Positions 56,340-64,000 of a stretch of DNA of 64,000 nucleotides are shown here, in pieces. A program made the translations under genes and the position numbers. Each line of letters starts with the position of its first letter. Positions within the stretch are counted from its first letter, which is position 1. Source of the DNA: Neomicrococcus lactis. Its GTDB lineage: Bacteria; Actinomycetota; Actinomycetes; Actinomycetales; Micrococcaceae. The notes beneath the pieces were generated by a model. That model saw nothing but the letters and a program-made list of their open reading frames with translations. It did not search any database and had not been told where the DNA came from. Location of the stretch: contig NZ_JACHBL010000001.1 of assembly GCF_014200305.1 (NCBI RefSeq), forward strand, positions 2,046,001 through 2,110,000, given 5' to 3'.

Positions 56340-57965
56340 TTAGAGGGTTTCGTTCCAATATTTGATGTCGCCGCCCACAATTGTGGCTTTGACCTTGAGG
56401 TGCCTGAGTTGGCTGGGGTTGATGTCGAAAGGGTTGTGTTCGAGGGCTACGAAGTCCGCAAGCATTCCGGGACGCAAACGCCCCTTGATAGCTTCTTCGC
56501 CCGAGGCATACGCGGGTCCCGTCGTAAATCCGGCGATCGCCTCGGCAACGCTGAGACGCTCTCGCGGCTGCCATCCGCCGTCCGGCGCGTTGTCCTTGTT
56601 CTGGCGGGTCACCGCCGCATGAATGCCGTAGAGCGGATCAGGTGCCTCGATCGGGGCGTCTGAACCAAACGCCAGGACGGCGCCGGCATCGGTCAACGAG
56701 CGCCACGCATAGGAGGCCAGGTCATGGTCTGCCAGCAACGTGGAGGCGAGCGGAATATCCGTAGTGCAGTGCGTGGGCTGCATTGACGGTACGACGCCGA
56801 GGCTCGCCAAACGCGCCACGTCTTGCGGACGCAAGTGTTGCGTGTGTTCAATGCGGTGCCGCAGTTGCGTTGCTCCGTTGGACACCGCATTGAGGTTGGG
56901 GTCCAACGGGTTCTCGAAGAGCTCTTGGTACGCATCAAGTACGAGCTGGTTGGCGCGGTCGCCGATCGCGTGCGTTGCCACACCGATTCCCGCGCTCGCC
57001 CCTTTGCGGACCAAAGCGCTCAGCTCAGCGAACGGAATGACTTCAATGCCCGTGTTGCCGTTTTCGCCCGGGAACTCCTGGTTCATATGGCACGTGTGGG
57101 AACCCAAAGCGCCGTCAGAGAACAACTTCACGGGACCTGTGCTCAGCCAGTGATCCCCATGTCCTGTAGCGCGACCCTCATCAATCGCGAGATCCAGAGA
57201 CGTCACCGGGATGGACTTGTGGACCCGAAGGTGGAGGGCACCGTCGTCGTACAGTTTGCGGTACGCAGCCCGAGCGTCCTCGCCATCGAAGCAGTGAATG
57301 CTCGTCAGACCCGTGGCCAAGAGGCGCTTCTGGCCTTCCTTTAACTGCTGGCCAAGATCTCCCGCGGCGGGGCTGTTCATGATGGCAGCGAGTGAGTCTC
57401 CAGCGGTCTCACGCAAGATGCCCGTGGGCTCGCCTTGAGCGTCCCGCACAATCTCGCCACCCACAGGATCCGGGGTGTCCCGCGTGATGCCCACGGCTGC
57501 GAGCGCCGCGGAGTTTGCCCAGATGGTATGTCCGTCGATGCTCGGGAGCGCTGCTGGTCGGCCGCCGGATGCGTGATCGAGAACGTAGCGATCAGGCTGC
57601 GTAGGGACAGTCCAGGTGTTGTAGTCCCAGCGGCCGCCAAAAATCCAGGCATCGGCAGGCAGAGAACTCGCGTAGGAGCTGACGCCTGCGAGCGCTTCCT
57701 CGAGCGAACGGCTCTCGCGAATATCGAGAGCCGTGATCTCTCGGGCGTATTCAGCTGCGTGAATGTGGGCGTCGTTGAAGCCGGGGCTGACGAAGGCGCC
57801 ACCCAAATCGACTGTCTCCACAGGGCCGGTGGCGTGGGCTCGAATTTCCTCGGCCGCACCCAGGGCGACGATGCGCTCGCCTCGGGTCAAGAGGGCAGTC
57901 GCGATCGGTTGTTGCGGCCATTGGGTATAGAAGGTGGCGTTCACAAACAACCGCTGCACAAGCAT
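56340..57965 (-). CDS. YtcJ-type amidohydrolase (metal-dependent, amidohydrolase_3)
   Basis: A 541-residue TIM-barrel amidohydrolase. Metal-site motifs: VSPGFNDAHIHAAEYAREI (HxH), GVATHAIGDRANQLVLDA (His), RHRIEHTQHLRPQDV (His) and LAFGSDAPIEAPDPLYGI (Asp). ATG 57965 (MLVQRLFVNATF) is the likely start. First gene of an operon with the amino-acid importer, so it may release an amino acid from an N-acyl or amide substrate. Divergent from a LysR gene. Confidence 0.9.
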   Translation of the reverse strand: MLVQRLFVNATFYTQWPQQPIATALLTRGERIVALGAAEEIRAHATGPVETVDLGGAFVSPGFNDAHIHAAEYAREITALDIRESRSLEEALAGVSSYASSLPADAWIFGGRWDYNTWTVPTQPDRYVLDHASGGRPAALPSIDGHTIWANSAALAAVGITRDTPDPVGGEIVRDAQGEPTGILRETAGDSLAAIMNSPAAGDLGQQLKEGQKRLLATGLTSIHCFDGEDARAAYRKLYDDGALHLRVHKSIPVTSLDLAIDEGRATGHGDHWLSTGPVKLFSDGALGSHTCHMNQEFPGENGNTGIEVIPFAELSALVRKGASAGIGVATHAIGDRANQLVLDAYQELFENPLDPNLNAVSNGATQLRHRIEHTQHLRPQDVARLASLGVVPSMQPTHCTTDIPLASTLLADHDLASYAWRSLTDAGAVLAFGSDAPIEAPDPLYGIHAAVTRQNKDNAPDGGWQPRERLSVAEAIAGFTTGPAYASGEEAIKGRLRPGMLADFVALEHNPFDINPSQLRHLKVKATIVGGDIKYWNETL

Positions 57966-58041
57966 TCCTAAATCTTCAGAGGAGTCACATACGTCAAATT
58001 TTGTATGTTTCAACCAACACTAAAGCAATGTGAGGCAAAGT

Positions 58042-58057
58042 GTGACGTAAGCGTCAC
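58042..58057. promoter_or_regulatory. Palindromic operator candidate between amidohydrolase and LysR genes
   Basis: GTGACG-TAAG-CGTCAC (58042-58057), a 6-bp-arm dyad in the 125-bp divergent promoter region, 33 bp before the LysR start. LysR proteins usually bind such dyads upstream of a divergent target gene. Confidence 0.5.
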
Positions 58058-58090
58058 CACGATTTACCGAGCTGACTTAAAGGAACGCTA

Positions 58091-59023
58091 ATGCTTAATC
58101 CCACGCATCTGCAGACACTCGTAGAAGTGGTGCGGCTCGGCTCATTTACAGCAGCCGGAAATCGACTGGGATATACAGCCTCCGCCGTCTCCCAACAAAT
58201 GGTGGCACTCGAGAAAACGTTGGGTGTCAAGCTCTTCATTCGAAGCGCCCGCAGTGTCCAGCCCACAAACGCCGCTCAAGCTCTGGGACGGTCAGCCGTC
58301 AAGGTCCTAAAAGAACTCGACGAGCTCTTGGCACTCGGCCAATCTGTGAACGGACTGGCCAGCCGCACCTTGAGACTCGGAGCATTCCCGTCCGTGGCCA
58401 CCTTTGTGTTGCCGCGCATCTTGGAGTCCCCCGCATGGATCGCCACAGAAGCTTCGCTCAAACTGCACATCGGCGAGCCCAGCCAAGTGGTGCCCAGCCT
58501 GCGGGCCGGCGGCGATCTTGACGCCGCACTCGTTTACCACGTGGGCGAAGCAGGACTGGCACTCCCCCGCGGCGTGCAGAAACACTGGCTGGGCGAAGAC
58601 CCGTTCAGCGTTGTCCTCCCGGCGTCCCTGGGCATCGACGAGGGTTCCGTCCTCACCGTCAGCGAAGTGATTTCCTTGCCGTGGATTCAGCACGTCCGGG
58701 GATCATCGGATGCCACCATCGTGGAAACAGTGCTGGATCACGCGGGTCTTCACCCACGCGTAGTGGCCTCGAGCGATGACTTCAACGCCACCTTGCGTCT
58801 CGTGAGCGTTGGACTTGGAGCCGCACTTGTTCCGCAACTCGCCATGGCCGAACGACCACCCGGAGTGTGCAGAGTTTCCGTCCAGGGCGTCTCGCTGACC
58901 CGCCAATTGTGGCTACTTTCCGGTGAACACGCCCCGGCGGATCTCGTGACGACGTTCGTGGAACACTGCATGGCCATGCTCCACGAACCTCTGGACAGCC
59001 AACCCGAAAAACATCAGATCTAG
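58091..59023 (+). CDS. LysR-family transcriptional regulator
   Basis: A 310-residue regulator. The N-terminal winged helix-turn-helix is LQTLVEVVRLGSFTAAGNRL, with YTASAVSQQMVALEKTLGVKLF; the effector-binding domain follows from about residue 95. AGGAA lies 6 bp before ATG 58091. Divergent from the amidohydrolase/importer operon, its probable target. Its stop TAG shares CTAG with the stop of the convergent ATPase gene. Confidence 0.93.
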   Translation: MLNPTHLQTLVEVVRLGSFTAAGNRLGYTASAVSQQMVALEKTLGVKLFIRSARSVQPTNAAQALGRSAVKVLKELDELLALGQSVNGLASRTLRLGAFPSVATFVLPRILESPAWIATEASLKLHIGEPSQVVPSLRAGGDLDAALVYHVGEAGLALPRGVQKHWLGEDPFSVVLPASLGIDEGSVLTVSEVISLPWIQHVRGSSDATIVETVLDHAGLHPRVVASSDDFNATLRLVSVGLGAALVPQLAMAERPPGVCRVSVQGVSLTRQLWLLSGEHAPADLVTTFVEHCMAMLHEPLDSQPEKHQI

Positions 59024-60132
59024 ACAGCCAGCACGGGTACCTTGTCCACGCTGATTTCCACGCGGTCACCGCGCTTGAAGCTTTCAGCTACCCGAGCGTG
59101 AACCTGAGCAACAATATCGGTGCCGTCTTCGAGCTCCACGTTGACGGTGGCCGAGTCGCCCATGAAGGAGGTGGAGACCACGGTTCCTCGCGGATCCACG
59201 GCTGCATTGTTCGAAGCAACAGGTGCGTTGGCTTCGAGCGGCGCTACGTTCAATCGCTCAGGTCGCACCAAAGCGACAGCGTCCGGCCCGGCAACAGATC
59301 CTGGCAACAACGGCACACGCACGCCCAAGACAAGGGCTTCGCCACCTTCCACCTTGGCCGGCAGGCGGTTGGTGTTACCCACGAAAGCAGCCACGAAAGC
59401 GTTGGTCGGGCGGTCGTAGACTTCGCGCGGAGCACCGATCTGCGAGAGCTTGCCGGACTGCATGACGCCCACGCGGTCCGCGACGGCGAGCGCTTCGGAC
59501 TGATCATGCGTCACAAACAGCGCCGTGGTTCCAAGCTCGAGCTGCAAGCGGCGAATCTCGTCACGCAACTGCACACGCACCTTGGCGTCCAGCGCGGACA
59601 GCGGCTCATCGAGCAACAACACGTCCGGCTGCACAGCAAGCGCCCGCGCCAAAGCAACGCGCTGCTGCTGTCCGCCGGAGAGTTCGCTCGCGTAGCGATC
59701 GTGATGCTGCCCCAACCCCACGAGCTCCAAGTACGTGTCCACGGTCTTCTTGCGCAGCGCAGCGGACTGCTTGCGCAAAGACAACGGGAAGTCCACGTTC
59801 TGCGCCACGGTCATGTGCGGGAAGAGCGAGTAGCTCTGGAACACGGTGGCCATGTTGCGCTTGTTCGCTGGCACGTCCGTCAGGTCCCGGCCATCCACGA
59901 TGATCGTTCCGGAGTCCACTTCTTCCAACCCTGACAAGGCACGCAATGCGGTGGTCTTGCCACACCCCGATGGACCCAAGAGCGCCACAAACTCGCCCGG
60001 GGCCATTTCAAGATTGAAGTTGTCGAGTGCTCGCACGGAACCGTAGTGCCGGCTCAGTCCACGCATGGACACGGCAACGCCGTCGCGCGTTTGGGTCAAC
60101 GCCGCCGTCGAGATGATGTTCTGCTCAGTCAC
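59020..60132 (-). CDS. ABC transporter ATPase of the polyamine/iron/phosphonate importer type
   Basis: A 370-residue ATPase. Walker A GPSGCGKTT, signature [15 protein letters not shown], Walker B LLLDEPLSALDAKVR, H-loop FVTHDQSEALAVAD. The C-terminal extension (from about residue 260) carries the TOBE domain (ALVRPERLNVAP, GTVVSTSFMGDSATVNVELEDG). This form is shared by PotA, FbpC and PhnT. Overlaps the permease gene by 4 bp; last gene of a four-gene importer operon. Confidence 0.93.
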   Translation of the reverse strand: MTEQNIISTAALTQTRDGVAVSMRGLSRHYGSVRALDNFNLEMAPGEFVALLGPSGCGKTTALRALSGLEEVDSGTIIVDGRDLTDVPANKRNMATVFQSYSLFPHMTVAQNVDFPLSLRKQSAALRKKTVDTYLELVGLGQHHDRYASELSGGQQQRVALARALAVQPDVLLLDEPLSALDAKVRVQLRDEIRRLQLELGTTALFVTHDQSEALAVADRVGVMQSGKLSQIGAPREVYDRPTNAFVAAFVGNTNRLPAKVEGGEALVLGVRVPLLPGSVAGPDAVALVRPERLNVAPLEANAPVASNNAAVDPRGTVVSTSFMGDSATVNVELEDGTDIVAQVHARVAESFKRGDRVEISVDKVPVLAV

Positions 60133-61061
60133 GAGGCATCTTTCTGTTGAGTCGAAGAAGGAAGGGACGCGGAAGCCGCGGGGGCTGGGTCCGTCGGCGC
60201 GGCAGGGGAAGTGAGCTGCGGCGTCGTACTAGAAGCGGAAGCGCTCACTGCAGGGCGGGACCGGCGGCGACCGCCGCGATCCAACAATCCCAATCCCACC
60301 AACAGAACCACGCCAAAGAGCAACACCATGAGGGAGACGACCGCGGCCACTTGAGGATCCGCCTGATTGACCAAGAAAACGCCGGTCTGCAGGGTCTCGC
60401 GGTTGAGCAAGCGGGCGATCGTGAACTCGCCCAGCACCACGGCCACGGCGATGAAGCTCGCGGAGGCAATCGCGGTGCGGATATTCGGCAGAATCACGCG
60501 CCACAACACGGTGAACCAGCTCGCCCCGAAGGACCGCGCGGTCTCGGACAGCGTCTTCACATCGATCGAGGACAGGCCCGCATCCAGCGCGCGGTAAGAG
60601 AACGGCAGCACCAAAATGACGTAGGCGAAAGCTAGCCAAATGGCGTTCGTGTCCAGCACATGGATGGAAATGAACCGGTACACCGGCGCCAAACCCACCA
60701 CCAGGACCACTGCGGGGATGGTCAGCGGGAGCAAGCAAATGAACTCGACCCACCGCCTGATCCGCGGCACGCGCAATCGCACCCACACCATGGTGGGAAT
60801 CAGTAGAGCGAGCATGATCGCCACGGTGATCAGCGCAATCACCAACGAGTTCACGAAGCCGTTGCGCAACGGCGTCAGACGGGACTGCGAACCGTCGAAG
60901 AGGCGGGTCCAGCTGGACCAGTCGTAGGCGCCGGTCAGCGGGAAGCGAATGGAGAATTCAAACAGCGCGTAGAGCGGGTAGAGCATGAAAATCAGGACGA
61001 GGCCTAGGACAACCCACCGGAAAATCGCCTGACTACGTTGACGTTTTTCGCTGCGTTTCAT
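60129..61061 (-). CDS. ABC transporter permease (second)
   Basis: A 310-residue permease with six helices. The EAA loop is SETARSFGASWFTVLWRVILPN. The C terminus (about 55 residues) is Ala/Ser/Pro-rich (ASASSTTPQLTSPAAPTD) and carries one copy of the dispersed GTACGACG motif. ATG 61061 overlaps the stop of the upstream permease (ATGA), with AAGGTGG 7 bp before it. Confidence 0.92.
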   Translation of the reverse strand: MKRSEKRQRSQAIFRWVVLGLVLIFMLYPLYALFEFSIRFPLTGAYDWSSWTRLFDGSQSRLTPLRNGFVNSLVIALITVAIMLALLIPTMVWVRLRVPRIRRWVEFICLLPLTIPAVVLVVGLAPVYRFISIHVLDTNAIWLAFAYVILVLPFSYRALDAGLSSIDVKTLSETARSFGASWFTVLWRVILPNIRTAIASASFIAVAVVLGEFTIARLLNRETLQTGVFLVNQADPQVAAVVSLMVLLFGVVLLVGLGLLDRGGRRRSRPAVSASASSTTPQLTSPAAPTDPAPAASASLPSSTQQKDAS

Positions 61062-61966
61062 GCGCCCAACCACCTTGACGTGCGCTTTTGCAGAAGGGCG
61101 TACGCGATCATCACGATCGCCACCACCACGATCATTCCCAGCGCGAGCGCTTGCGCGTACGAGTCCATGCCGGGGTTATTTTCGTTGCGCAGAGCGCCTT
61201 CAATGGCCATCGGGACAATGATGTTCTGCTGCGAAATCAGGGCCGCGGCAGTGGCGTACGCGGAAAAGGCATTCGCGAAAAGGAGCAAGAAGGATCCAAA
61301 GAACGACGGCGCCAGCAGCGGTCCCGCAATTTTCGTCCAGTAGGTCCAGGTTCCGCCGCCGAACGATTCATTGGCTTCGCGCCACTGCGGGCGCAGTCCG
61401 TCCAGCGCCGGCAAGAACACGATCACCATGAGCGGGATCTGGAAGTAGCAATACACGAGCACTAGGCCGGGCAGGGAGCTGAGGAATCCGCCGGGCACTT
61501 GGGTCTCGAAAACGTCGCGCATGAGACGCGTGAAGGTGCCGTTTCGGCCAATCAGAGCGATGAACGCGAACGCGAGCATGACGCCACCGAACTGGGCCAG
61601 CACGGAGCACAGTGCCGTGTAGACGCGGCGCAAAACACTGCCCTCGGGGCTCGTGGCGAGCGCATAAGAGGCGAGCGCCCCTACGACGGCACCAATTGCG
61701 GCCGTCATGAAGCTCAGAAGCGCGGTGGTCCAGAAAATTTGGAGGGTCTGCTGCGAGAACACCAGGTGAATGCCGGCGAGGGAGAAATTTCCCTCTCGGT
61801 CGCGGAACGCACCGATGACCACCAAGAGGGTGGGAAGAAGCAAGAAGATGCCGGTGTACAAAAAGAACGGCACGGAGCCGATCCAAGCAGACCGGCGGCC
61901 CCGGCTCACGCGGGCAGGAGAACCCTGCTTGGGTGCGTGAACCGAGGCATCCGAAAGTGCAGTCAT
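61058..61966 (-). CDS. ABC transporter permease (first)
   Basis: A 302-residue permease with six helices (FFLYTGIFLLLPTLLVVIGAF first). The EAA-like loop is REANESFGGGTWTYWTKIAGPLLAP in the middle, at the position typical of PotB/FbpB/PhnU proteins. Starts 7 bp after the binding-protein stop. Confidence 0.92.
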   Translation of the reverse strand: MTALSDASVHAPKQGSPARVSRGRRSAWIGSVPFFLYTGIFLLLPTLLVVIGAFRDREGNFSLAGIHLVFSQQTLQIFWTTALLSFMTAAIGAVVGALASYALATSPEGSVLRRVYTALCSVLAQFGGVMLAFAFIALIGRNGTFTRLMRDVFETQVPGGFLSSLPGLVLVYCYFQIPLMVIVFLPALDGLRPQWREANESFGGGTWTYWTKIAGPLLAPSFFGSFLLLFANAFSAYATAAALISQQNIIVPMAIEGALRNENNPGMDSYAQALALGMIVVVAIVMIAYALLQKRTSRWLGA

Positions 61967-61972
61967 GAGTGA

Positions 61973-63151
61973 CTACTGACCCATCGTCTTATCCCAGTTA
62001 TCAGCCAAGAACTTGTTCATCTTCTCGGCCTGATCTGCGGTAGGAGTCTGTGGGTCGGTGACAGCTGGAACGTTCTTCTCAAACTCAGCGTTCAAGGTTC
62101 CGGCCTTCTTCATCTCAGCGGCGAGCACTGGGGAAGCGCCACCCTTGAGCCACAAGTTCTGTGCCTCGTCAGAGAAGAGGTATTCCTGCCACAAACGGGC
62201 TGCTGCTGGGTGAGGAGCGTCCTTGTTGATGGCCTGGTTGTAGTAGGACACCACGCTGATGTTGTTCGGAACGAAGGTTGCCCATTCAACACCCTTTTCC
62301 TTGAGGGAAGAGGTGTAGGAGAGCTGGTTGTAGGTCCAGTCAAAGACCACGCCGTGCTCACCGGACTCGATGGTGCCCTTGGTGACGTCAGACTGGTTCA
62401 GCGTGCCAGCGTCCTTGAGCTTCTTGAAGTACTCGAGGCCCTTGGTGCCGTCATCCAGCGTTCCGCCATTGGCAAGGTTCGCCAAGAGGAAGCCGTTGAA
62501 TGCTGCGCCAGCTTCTGCAGGCTTGCCGTTGACGGCAACTGCGCCATCAAACTTCTTGTCCGTGAGCTGATCCAGCGAGGTGATTTCGCCGTACTGGGTC
62601 TTGTTGTAGCCAACCACCATGACGCCGGTGTAGTCGTTGACGTAGAGGCCGTCAGCGTCCTTGTTCTCGGCTGGGATCTTGTCAAAGTTCTCTACCTTGT
62701 AAGGAGCAAAGTAGTCCTTGCTCTCCAAGGTGACCGTGGTGCCAAGGTCGAAGACGTCTGGAGCCTTGTCCGTGCCCTTGTTGGCGTCAGCTGCCTGGAT
62801 TTCTTCCTTCGAGGAAGCATCCGGGGTGGACTCGTTGACGGTGATGCCGTACTTGGTCTTGAAGCCCTCGATGATCTCGCCGTAGTTGGCCCAGTCATGT
62901 GGAAGAGCAATGACGTTGAGTTGACCTTCAGCCTTAGCAGCCTCGATCAACTTGTCCATGCCACCGAGGTCGGCGGCGGACTTTGCCGTCTTTGCAGCGT
63001 CGCTCGATGCACCGCTCGCGCTGGAAGCGCTCGAGTTTGCCGAAGAAGCTGAAGACGAGGTGGAGGAAGGAGTGGAAGAACCACAAGCGCTCAATGCGAG
63101 CGCGGTGACGGCCAAGCCGGCCACGATGGAAGAACGCATAGCAATGCGCAC
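61973..63151 (-). CDS. ABC transporter substrate-binding lipoprotein (polyamine/iron/phosphonate type)
   Basis: A 392-residue family-1-like binding protein. Signal peptide ending in LALSAC, then a long Ser/Ala-rich linker, then GQLNVIALPHDWANYGEII, GTDKAPDVFDLGTT and YTGVMVVGYNKTQYGEI, typical of the PotD/AfuA/PhnS group. GTG at 63151 was chosen; an ATG at 63139 is the alternative. The PHO-box-like repeat upstream suggests a phosphorus compound such as a phosphonate, or another starvation-induced substrate, rather than a polyamine. Confidence 0.88.
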   Translation of the reverse strand: MRIAMRSSIVAGLAVTALALSACGSSTPSSTSSSASSANSSASSASGASSDAAKTAKSAADLGGMDKLIEAAKAEGQLNVIALPHDWANYGEIIEGFKTKYGITVNESTPDASSKEEIQAADANKGTDKAPDVFDLGTTVTLESKDYFAPYKVENFDKIPAENKDADGLYVNDYTGVMVVGYNKTQYGEITSLDQLTDKKFDGAVAVNGKPAEAGAAFNGFLLANLANGGTLDDGTKGLEYFKKLKDAGTLNQSDVTKGTIESGEHGVVFDWTYNQLSYTSSLKEKGVEWATFVPNNISVVSYYNQAINKDAPHPAAARLWQEYLFSDEAQNLWLKGGASPVLAAEMKKAGTLNAEFEKNVPAVTDPQTPTADQAEKMNKFLADNWDKTMGQ

Positions 63152-63274
63152 GGTGTTCTCATTTCTGAAGGCGAAACAGGAGTGGCGCGCAATCTTGGGG
63201 CTAGAAAATACCCGAAGTGATGACCGCGCCAAACTGAACCATAGGTGCGATCAGTAACGCTTTGGGGAGACCAA

Positions 63275-63313
63275 AGTGAACGATGAGTAACAATAGGTGA
63301 ACACTAGGTGAAA
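63275..63313 (-). promoter_or_regulatory. PHO-box-like array upstream of the importer operon
   Basis: Reading the minus strand: TTTCACC-N4-GTTCACC-N4-GTTACTC-N3-GTTCACT, that is, four heptamers at 10-11 bp spacing (starting at plus positions 63307, 63296, 63285 and 63275). Two match GTTCACC at 6 or 7 of 7 positions. This is the layout of actinobacterial PhoP boxes and lies 125-160 bp before the binding-protein start. The rest of 63152-63345 shows no gene. Confidence 0.6.
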
Positions 63314-63345
63314 CACCTGAGTTCCATGCGACTTTAAGCGTCTGA

Positions 63346-64000
63346 CTAGGAAATTTCCGCGCGGTATGGCGGGTTTGCGCCGGCGCGGGACACCGTAATA
63401 GCGGCAGCCCGAGCGGCGAAGTCAATCACTTCGTGAACCGTGCTTGGCGCGATGCCACGGAGCTTGTCTCGCTGAGCGGCGGTGACGAGTTCACGTTCCA
63501 CGAGGGCAGAAATGAGGGCCGACATGAAGGAGTCTCCGGCACCTACGGTGTCTTCAACTTCTACGGCCACGGCGTTGGCGCGAGCTTCTCCCCCGGCCAC
63601 AACAGCCCAAGGGCCGCCGCTGCCGTAGGTCACGCAGACCAACGAAGCACCCAGCTCAAGCCAGGCTTGAGCGGTCTCACGAGCATCACGTTCCGGGTAG
63701 AGCCACTCGAGGTCCGAGTCCGATGCGCGCACGATATCAGACATACTGACGATGTGCTCGATCTTGGAGATCGCCGCGTCCTTGTCCTGAATCAGGGCAG
63801 AACGAACGTTGGGATCAAAGGAGATCGTGGCATGACCGCGAGCGCGTTCCACCGCATCGATGACGGACGCAGCTCCTGGGTCAAGGAAGGATCCAATGGA
63901 ACCGACGTGGAGAACCTGAGCTTCTTCAAGAGCGGTAGCGGCAGCACCATCAAGAGGCTTCAAATCCCACGAGATATCAAAGGTGTAGGTTGCCGAACCA
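63346..64000 (-). CDS. PfkB-family carbohydrate kinase, N terminus cut by window edge
   Basis: The frame is open through base 64000 (reading GSATYTFDISWDLKPLDG at the edge, residues typical of fructokinases). The C-terminal PfkB signature is intact: VEVEDTVGAGDSFMSALI (anion hole and catalytic Asp), with SFDPNVRSALIQ and VRASDSDLEWLYP before it. A ribokinase/fructokinase-type sugar kinase; the sugar is uncertain. Visible part 217 codons; the first third lies outside. Confidence 0.9.
   Translation of the reverse strand, partial: GSATYTFDISWDLKPLDGAAATALEEAQVLHVGSIGSFLDPGAASVIDAVERARGHATISFDPNVRSALIQDKDAAISKIEHIVSMSDIVRASDSDLEWLYPERDARETAQAWLELGASLVCVTYGSGGPWAVVAGGEARANAVAVEVEDTVGAGDSFMSALISALVERELVTAAQRDKLRGIAPSTVHEVIDFAARAAAITVSRAGANPPYRAEIS

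Overview
The window looks like a chromosomal segment of a high-G+C Gram-positive bacterium of the family Micrococcaceae (Arthrobacter-like). Three things point there: the order ftsH-folE-folP-folB-folK-DUF3180-PH-PH-DUF2520-panC; the neighbouring hpt, tilS, DUF2342-type metalloprotease and dacB; and several GTG/TTG and apparently leaderless starts. No rRNA, tRNA, CRISPR array, insertion sequence or prophage was recognised.

Layout. 1-8.7 kb (minus strand): ftsH, a four-gene folate operon, three envelope proteins, a DUF2520 oxidoreductase and a partial panC. 9-23.3 kb: housekeeping genes (hpt, tilS, dacB, ppa, serS, a lipid kinase) with a DUF222/HNH protein, a SatD-like regulator behind an unusually structured leader, and a secreted choice-of-anchor-I protein behind a PHO-box-like repeat. 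23.5-33 kb: methionine importer metQNI, pheA, rhodanese, amidase, peptide transporter, cupin and pgm. 33.1-34.0 kb: a deletion scar fusing the 3' ends of a fumarylacetoacetate-hydrolase gene and a LysR gene. 34.3-46.1 kb: aldehyde dehydrogenase, NCS2 permease, a four-gene secretion operon (MacB-like ABC protein, adaptor, lipoprotein, I36-like secreted protein), an APH-like kinase, a CitE-like lyase, a phosphodiesterase and a Cof-type phosphatase.

46.1-53.5 kb is the most interesting region: an aromatic catabolic island. It contains a NarL-type response regulator, both protocatechuate 4,5-dioxygenase subunits (ligA, ligB), an MHS-family importer, an alpha/beta hydrolase, a muconolactone-isomerase-like protein, a soluble GAF histidine kinase and a LigM-type tetrahydrofolate-dependent O-demethylase. 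The promoters of ligA and ligM share a box (TAGGACAAAYGTC) 61-62 bp upstream of matching -10 elements (TAGACT/TAGGCT), which suggests joint control by the encoded two-component system. The likely logic is uptake, demethylation by LigM and ring cleavage by LigAB, then lower steps by the hydrolase and isomerase in place of the classical LigC/LigI/LigJ/LigK enzymes, none of which is present here.

53.5-64 kb: a polar amino-acid ABC importer with a YtcJ-type amidohydrolase and divergent LysR regulator; a four-gene importer of the polyamine/iron/phosphonate family behind a PHO-box-like array, so probably induced by phosphate starvation; and a partial PfkB sugar kinase.

Across the whole window the motif GTACGACG recurs 15 times by eye. 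Thirteen copies extend to GTACGACGVCG. They lie on both strands, in all six reading frames and between genes, so they are a dispersed DNA signal that no annotated feature explains.
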